Below are positions 48,301 to 57,300 of a stretch of DNA of 64,000 nt, piece by piece. Origin of the DNA: Ulota crispa. Taxonomy: Eukaryota > Streptophyta > Bryopsida > Orthotrichales > Orthotrichaceae. Position 1 is the first letter of the stretch. The number at the start of each line of letters is the position of its first letter. The notes under the pieces were generated by a model. The model was not told the origin of the DNA and searched no databases. It saw only the letters and a program-made list of their open reading frames with translations. Both the position numbers and the translations under genes were made by a program. The stretch covers positions 24,237,419-24,301,418 of the forward strand of contig OY987243.1 of assembly GCA_963920765.1 (NCBI GenBank). The letters run 5' to 3'.

Positions 48301-51300
48301 ATGGTCTCATTTGTTTATCACCAAATGAAACATAATTTGAGATTTTAGAATTTTGAAAGTAAATTCAACTCTCTTTTTGTTAGTATGACGATCAACTTCC
48401 CAAGAATTTTGATTAACTCGTTCATGCTTCCAGTAAACTTCATCCAGTTATGTCGTGTGATTTGAATAATGTAATCTATGGTTCAATGTAAGACTCATAT
48501 TGAATCTTAAAATCAAGACAACCTTTGAACTTGAAAATCAAGACTACCCTCGGAAACTTTTCATTGAGAAATTTTTGAATGAAATAGTCATTTGAGTAGA
48601 GTAAAAGTAGGGGATTGATATGTCAACCACACCCTTTCAACTATTCCACCACACTCCTTGGATAAATTTTAGATTTCTACCATCAAATAGTTGAATTTGA
48701 GAATTTGGAATTTAGATTTGGACTTAGAGACCTTGATTTTATCTAGAATCATAAAAAGGAAAGGTAGTAATAGAACAACACCCAATGAAAAGCTTAGCTT
48801 GAGAAAAAAGTATTATTTTTACTTTTGTTTATAAAAGAAGTAAGCTCTTTCACTAGGTGTTGTTCAATTATGATTTTAGATTAAATCACGGTCTCTAAGT
48901 CCAAATCTGAATTCCAAATTCTCAAATTCAACTATTTGATGGTAGAAATCTAAAATTTACCTTAGGATGTGGTAGAATAGCTGAAAGGGTGCGGTAGACA
49001 TATCAATCCCTGTAAAAGTATTGTGCATAACATAAACGCTTTGACTACTGTTGATCAAATTGCAACACATATAAAAGAGTTGTTCATTTGTATCTCAAAA
49101 TATTCATGCCATCATTTTATATTACAACTAACCCTCTTAAGTAATTTTACCTTAAGATTTGCCCATACAAGATCTAAAGTTGAGTAATGATGTACATCAA
49201 TAGACACACTAAATCATTATGTATGATGGGCCTACAAAACAGTAAAGTACACACTAATTAAAATAAACATTTAACTTAAAAGTTGAGGAAAGAGAGTAAC
49301 ATACGTTGACCCCCGCTGGAGTGTCACGATATCCAGTCAGCAAAGCAAATACATAATTTGGTCCATTATGTCGTGCCTATTGATTGGGGGGCATAAATGA
49401 AGGGAAAAATGAGCATATTGTATTAGTAGCAACAATCGAGTAATTTATTTTAATGGAGAATAAGTGACCTAAACAGCATCCATACTAAGTGACCTAAAGA
49501 GCATCCATACTATATCTTATGTCCCAACTCTTACAAAATTTCAAAACCTAATTGTTTTAGAGATTGAAAATTGGAAGAAACATATTATGGTAATTTACAT
49601 GACACTTGCTGTACAGCGCATGACACTTATAACCAACTAATCTTCTGCAATAAGAAATATTGAAGCACAACACATACACCCATTAGCTCAAAAGCAATTC
49701 TCTTTGTAATCGGACCTGTAAGAAGAACATAACCTATACTTCATCCATAATCGCTCAAAATTGGGAGTTGTTAGTTATAAATGTCAGGCACTATATTAAA
49801 AGAAACAACAAACCCGCTACTCTTCAAGTGAAATAACTGTTGTTTCTTTTATTATATTGTTAATCACTCCCATGCAGGTTGTTACTTCCAATAGACACAT
49901 TTTTTGCTATTTTCTAGTCATTGTTCAAGTAGTCCAACATAAGTCAAGCTAATCTCTGTATTTCTCAAGCTATTTTTAAGAAGCATATAAAAATGCAATA
50001 ATTCAGACAATTGTATTGTGTCCCAAGTCCCATTAAATTCTCAAAATTTGATTGGTCAAAAGATTGAAAATGGCTTCTAACTATCTCATATCCCACATTC
50101 TTGTTTTACTTAGAAACACGTGCGCAGTAGAACCATTACAAAGGATTTGGGCCCAAAAAAGGGCTGTGAGTTTGGATGTTCCCAATGCTAAGAACTAGCC
50201 ACTGCTGGTCGTCAGGAAATAAAATAAAATAAAAATAAATCCTTTATACTTTCTCACAAGAAAAAGCAATATTGTGCAAGAAAATTTTAACGCCTCACCA
50301 AAAAAAAATCAATTAAGGTTTGAAACCCCCTATTATCAAAAGGCAACTTTTTTTTTCTTGTCTTCTTACAATGCATGATACTTATAACCAACGACTCCCA
50401 AAGTCAAGCAGCCAATTTATTATTACCTTAAAAACAAGATATCAAAAATCCAAGATTGCCAAAATGAAACCTAGGTTTCATCCTTCAAATTGATGAAATT
50501 GCTTTTGAGCTAATGGATATGCATTTTGCTTTAGTATTTCTTGTGGCAGCAATAACTTAATTGTTGGTTATAAACGTCATGCATTTTATACACTGATTTA
50601 TTTTTAATTAAATTTCTGTTGTGCATAAATTAAGCTATTAACCTTACAAATAAGGCTCAAATCTGGAGGATAGGCTCCCCCATTGGCTGACCGAGCAGCT
50701 TGTTCATTTGCATAAGGTGGCTGGAGGTGGTCAGCTGGCTTGCCGGGCCGTTGAAACATCTCCCCCTCATCATTTGGTCCATCTTCTACCTGCCCAAAAA
50801 ATATGCCAAATAACATTTTTGACATAAAACAGTTTTCCATAGTAAGGTAGTCTGCTCTGAAACCGTCAATTTAAAAGCTGGTCTTCTTTTTCATGGGCTT
50901 CTCAAGATATGAATATTTCTTGTTTAATTTTTAGACAAAGAGAAATGGATGTTAAATGTAACACAATTTTGTTCATATTTTTTGAAACATTGTTGAATAG
51001 TTGATGAACTTTTAAAGTTTTATGTAGTAGGCATCTATTTCTGACTCTAGGTCTCTCATAAATTGTTTCCTTGTAACTTGTAGAGAAATGAGGAGAAATT
51101 GAGGAGTAAGCTTATGATTGACTCTTGCGATAAAATACACCTTTTTTTCTATAACTTAAAGAGGTCCATTCAAGGACCACTTCACATCCATTCTTGAATT
51201 TACTACCTATGGGATGCTTTACATGAGAGGGTTGTAATTAGAACACACTACCTTAGTACAAGAATGCCTAATATCTAAAAAATATTGTATTTTGAGATTT

Positions 51301-54300
51301 TTGTATCAACAGAACCCCCACAACAAAAAGTTCATCTTTCTATATATTATACACTCTTCTAAGAGCTTGAATATGTTTCAACCATAGCATTTTTTGATAG
51401 ATTTAGACCAATGTGGGCTTGTCCCTCCATGCATTACCCAATTGGATGTGAACAATGAAACTGGCAATCCCCAAAAAAATGATACACTTCCAATATTTTT
51501 GCTCTACACAAAAACATACAACCCTTTTTTCTTTTCTTTTTTCCTTCACAACCCGACAATGTTGAGACACAAAAGTTGCACATGAGATTTGTATAGAGTT
51601 GGCACATTTGGAACCAGTGCTATTATTTTCATTTTTTGATTTTAGCTTTACCTGCCAAAGACATGGGTTGTAAGTTGGATTTTTTGCAACCTATCTTGAA
51701 TTTTAGTAGTAGGTAGGTTGCAATACTTTCTTGTTTAATTTAGTATTTTGTTTACAAGTTTTTTCTTGCCTAAGAACTATTAGCTATATGCATGCATGCA
51801 TGTAGAAAACTGTGTTGAAGTCAACATAAACTACATGATGTTTTCATGCTTCTAACGCATAAATTTGCATTAGAAGCATGAAAACATCATGTAGTTTATG
51901 TTGACTTCAACACAGTTTTCTACTAGTGATGGCAACTTATTAGGTTATAAATGGCAACTTTTAAGTTTAGTTCATATATTCTTCAATTATGTGAATTGGT
52001 GATGTCTAACATCAATCTTCCATAGTTGTTTTAGGATTTAGGGATAATGCTAAACTTTGAAATTTGCAAATTGTACACTAGCAATTTTATCAAGAAGACA
52101 CTAAAAGACTTTTTAATACATTTGTACAAACGCCAAACCCTGCCATAACACAATAACTACAAGCAGCATTTGAGGGAGGGCAAGTGAATAAAAAGCGCAT
52201 TTACACTTTGCATTATAGCTTAGGTGGGGGAATCAAATATAATTGATGGCTACTCAAGTTGTCTTAATATGAGATCCCATCAGCGACAGGGGAGCACGTC
52301 AAATTACACCTCACCTTGAAGGCAGTTTTGCATTTTGAAATTTTGGCTACTTTTTAAATTTCTTCTATGTTTTTACAATAGAGTTTTAGCGCAACCAAAC
52401 TTTAGATAGAAATTTTGCTAAATTTAGCAAGATTTATTACCGTTGTTTGGAACATACTGTGAATTGCATGCCTTTAAAGAGCAATTCACACTATAGCCCA
52501 CGTCTCATTGAAATTTGAGAATTTGATTGGTGTAAAGCCAAAAGTTAGGACTTGACACTTCACATTACATTCCAAGTCCCACACCTTGGTGCAATGCATT
52601 TTACCTACATGACAACATTTTTTGAAAATTTTAACGTCAGAAAGAATGAGACTTTACTCAAAATTTGAGTTGACCATTTTACTAGATCCAACTTTCAACC
52701 CAAGTTCCACCAATTTTTTTTGCATAAAATAATCAAAATTTCCTTCTAAACTTGTTTTTGCTCTTAACAACCCAATAGGAACTTGCATTGAGGTGGGACT
52801 TTTGGAGATAGGACGTGGGATGGTAGTGTGAATTGCTATTTTAGTAGTGAGGTTCAGCATTGTCACCTCGATTTCAGCTGCAATTGCTTTCACCTCATCC
52901 TCGGTGTATGCTACCCCAATGAGGTCCCGATATGCAATAAGGGACATGGCATGGCACGCCGCACAAACCTCTTTATACACTTGATGGCCTCGTCGGATCC
53001 TACCAAGCCATAGCCAAACAAAAACTTCATCAAAGGTTTCTAAAACCCAAAACTCCTTCACAAATTTAGTACTTTATTCTATAGAAACAAATTGTGTCCA
53101 CAATGATTATCAATAATTACAATTATTCATTTTAGTCATTTTTTAATTGTTGTTGTCATTGCAAGCATGGTTTCTCTTTTATTAATTAGGAGTGACCATT
53201 GTTTTATTGCCAATTATTAATAGAATAGAGAGATTGAAAACACGTAAAACTTTGGAGTCTTGGACATCTTATAAACAAAACTTGTTTGGTTAGCAAAGAA
53301 TTACTTAAAAACATTTATTTGTTTTGTCACATTTATATCAATTAAAATAATTAAAATAATTAAAAAATTCCCAATGTTTTGCTTATGTCTTTGGGAATAT
53401 TTTGATGTTGTGCAAAGGTATTGAAAGATCTTCTAATGTTTTGCATATTCTATAACTAAATTAGAAATCTAAAAATGTTCATTACATAAATAGTTCATAT
53501 CTACAAAATTATAACAATGCAAAATCCTCTTTGAATTGTACAAACCTTAAGGTTGTACTAATTGGGTGTTTTTCTCTTAATGAGGTTTTTGTGTTCATTT
53601 CCCAATCAAAAAAAGACAATTCAAGATGAAAACACAAAGGCTTACGGAGTAACAGTTGAAGTCTACTTGGTGTAAGGATGTGTAATCAATTATTGAAAGT
53701 TTCACTAAGATCATAGTTCAATAAAACAAGGAGACCCTTGATAACGGTACCCGAAGATCCACTGTAGTATATTACATTTTATTCCCAAGTAAAAAAGAAT
53801 TTAGACATTCTACTCTTCAAGTCTTGATGAGCGTGGAGAGTTGTCTGTGGGAAACTTGCAAGTACAGTTTGGTGGGAGGTGTATGGGCTCTTGGGACCAA
53901 GGACTAGTCGTCGACCCAACCTTATGAGTATTCAGAATATAATAGTTCTGATGAATAGTCACTAACTTTTGATAGTTATATGATTCTAGAAGATGACTTA
54001 GAGTTGGGTCAATTGCAGTTTACGGCTTCTTGCTGTTAGGCATTGAAAAAACACTTGCCCAAGAAGAATGCATTCATTTCTCATTTTCCATGTTCAATCA
54101 AAGAACCGGCTTTTCAGCCTTTCCAAAGCTTTGATTCAATTTGGGCTCATCCAACAAGCTTGTAAAATCAACTAGGCCGCGGTTCATAGCATATTTTTCT
54201 ACTGATTAGTAGAGCAAAGTTTTTTTTTTTTTTTTTTTTTTTTTTCTTCTTTGTTTGCAAAACCAACCACATGCTATGCATTTTTCCAAAATACATATGC

Positions 54301-57300
54301 AGCCTGACTCCGGTGCATGGGCTCTTCCATCCTGAGGGACCTTTGGCCTTCATTTGTTATGAGAACAAAGTGATTTTGGAACCAAAGGTCATTATGGGCT
54401 AGCAAATTTTGGGAAGATTGGTGTTGATCAAACAAAGTCAAAGGTTTAGACCAATCACAATTCAATATTGTCTTGCTAGCTTCTAACTGATCACTAACTA
54501 ATATATAAGTGAAAGGTGCACAATCTACTTTGCCCGCCTCAACCATTGGTCCTTTTTTGCTATGGTTAGGTTTAAAAGAAATAAAATCCAATTTAATTTT
54601 CAAATATTCAACAATTAAAACAACTAAAATAAAGGGTGTGATGGCCACATTGAATTAATAATGCAAGCAAAAAAACCACACCTGCATAATTGCAACGTAG
54701 ATTTTGGAAAACTTGCCTCTTAAATTTCTACAAAGGCAAATTGACTTCACAGGGGTGTTATTGAATTCTCTAGCATAATAATAATGAACTTTTAAGGGAA
54801 TGCTTTTAGAGCACATTTTTTTAGACCAAAGTTTTTTGAGTTCCTAAATTTCTAAGTGATGCATGTACACCTCACTTTGGGGTTGGTCTACATTGGGAGT
54901 TAAGTACTTTTGGAATCCAAGAAGGCTTTTGCAGCTTTTTGAGTTCCTAAATTTCTAAGTGATGCATGTACACCTCACTTTGGGGTTGGTCTACATTGGG
55001 AGTTAAGTACTTTTGGAATCCAAGAAGGCTTTTGCACCTCACTAAACATTGTGATTTATCAAAAATATCACCTTTGAATGTGGTGATTTTTTGCAAGTCC
55101 AATCAAATTCAACTATGCTAATAGTGGAGTTTTTTTTTCATCAACAAAAAAAGTCCATTAGTTGTGTCCTGAAATAACTTCAGTATAAACACCTTTCTTA
55201 ATAAACCATAGTGCTCTTTAGATTTAAACTTGTCACTAGCTTTCCTACGAATTTTGGCTTTTATATAACATGGAGTGTTTTCATGAATATAATTGGTTGA
55301 GTTCTTAAAATTATCCCGATCTCTTTCTTACCAAAACTTGAAGAATATTTTAGTGTTGAATAAAAAAGGCTTAATGTAGTCAAGCTTCAAAAAAACAATA
55401 TAATAAAATTCCAAGTCCAAAATTTGGATCTAACTTGAATAGAAGGCAAAAATGTTGCCTTCGAGCCGTTGTCAAATTTGATTGAAACATAGTTGTTTTT
55501 AATAAAAAAATATTATTCACTTAGATGATTCTTATCTTAAGAATGGAGCTATATTCTCAACGACCTCAATTCAATTTCCTTCATTCTTCTTCTTCTCAAA
55601 ATTTTAAGGTTTGTACTCGAGACCTCAACTTTCAAAGCTTATTACTTGTGGTCCTCAGAAATGACATAGATGACATCCATTACACTCTTATTACAACATG
55701 TGCTTTGAGCCATTTTCGAGACTAGATTTTTGGTTCAAACTACCCTAAGGTTTGATGACCCCAATTGCAAATGTGAAACAACCTACACCTTCAATTATAG
55801 TTCAATGATGGATACCAATGTCATAGTTTTCTGAAACCTTGAGGGCTTGGATTGAAAGTTCTAAATTTTATTTTGTAAACACATGCGTCTATAACGCAAG
55901 TGAAGGGAGAGTGTAAAACAACCTATAGACATGAAAGAAAAAGCCCCCATTACACTCTTATTATAATATGTACTTGAAGCCATCCTTGAGATTATTATTG
56001 TGCCAAATTTTTGACTGCTTTTGGTTGTATGTGTAATTCAAATGGCCCCAAGGTTTGGAGCCGCAACTTCAAGTGTAAATCAATCCTCTAACACAAGGAA
56101 AAAGAAAAAGGTCCTAAGCTTATTACACCATAAGTGTTTGAGGTCAGCTGAATTCTTGGTTTGGTTTCATGGTCTTGATACCTATTGCAACCCCTCTTAT
56201 CATGATGAGGGGCAATCCACATTATACCCCAAATCCCACTAAAATCTGAGAATCCTCTTATCACGATGAGGGGCAATCCACATTATACCCCACATCCCAC
56301 TAAAATCTGAGAATCCAATTGGTGTAAGGTAGGAGCACCCATAAACGTCAAACTAAGGGTTTTGAACAAGATGATTATTAATAAACAACTAGCAAATTAT
56401 AGGATCCTATTAGGAATAGAAATAAAATGAGTTTGCATTTTTGAATGTATTATTTGGATATTGTGAGAATAAGTTGTGAGTTTTTAAAGGGCCAACTACA
56501 ATTGCACCTAATACCAACACTAAGGTTTCATGTTCACATGTTATACATCCTTGTAATTACATCTATTCATTTCCTAAGATTTTCCAAGATTTTAGAGGTG
56601 ACAGTTATGGGGACACTAACGCTTATGGGTGTTCCTACCTTGAAGCCAAAAGTTGGGATTTGGTGCATACATACCACGTCCCAATTACCACATCTTGGTT
56701 CATTGCATTTTGCTTACATGAGAGCACTTTTAGGAAATTTTGGTGCCAAAGAAGGTGAAATTTCACTCATGGTTTGGATCAACCATTTTGCTAAATTCAG
56801 CCCTCACCAACATTTTTGCATAAAATATTCATGGCTTTCTTTAGTACTCTTTTTTGCCCAAGAATCCAACAAGTCGGGATCTTGTGTTGAGGTGAGGCTT
56901 GCAGAGATGGAATGTGAGAATTGCACAGATGATGTGGGACATAGTGTGAAGCGCCCCTCACTGTTTGAGGTTCTGGTTCGGGCCACTTATGCTAAATTTT
57001 GGTTGAGTTATTGGTCCAAACGGCCCCAAGGTTGGTTTTATGGCCTTGACTTTGCAACTCCCCTTTTGTGGGTGGAGAATGGAGAATGAGTCTACTTTGA
57101 AAATGATGATACGGTAAGAAAGCAAGTTTGCACGCACACACTCAACTGAGGTCCCCAATCACAAAGAGTGAGATGAAAAAGAGACCCGCTTTGGTAAAAA
57201 CTTCACATGTTAAAACTTCTTCACGCCCATTCTTCTCATGTAGAGGTGAAGAATTTTTTTCTCAATCTTCAAAAAATGAGACCTCCACAAATCAAAGGAT

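Noticed and set aside
52654-53061. Single-exon reading of the cytochrome c1 fragment as a pseudogene
   Set aside because: The frame is a genuine CYC1 exon (52867-52999) with intron read-through on both sides; the other exons are intact in order.
56445-57089. 214-codon plus-strand ORF, the longest single frame in the CYC1 introns
   Set aside because: It runs across the nested TA-MITE and the TGAGGGGC element and their flanks. No protein family resemblance; chance open frame over inverted repeats.
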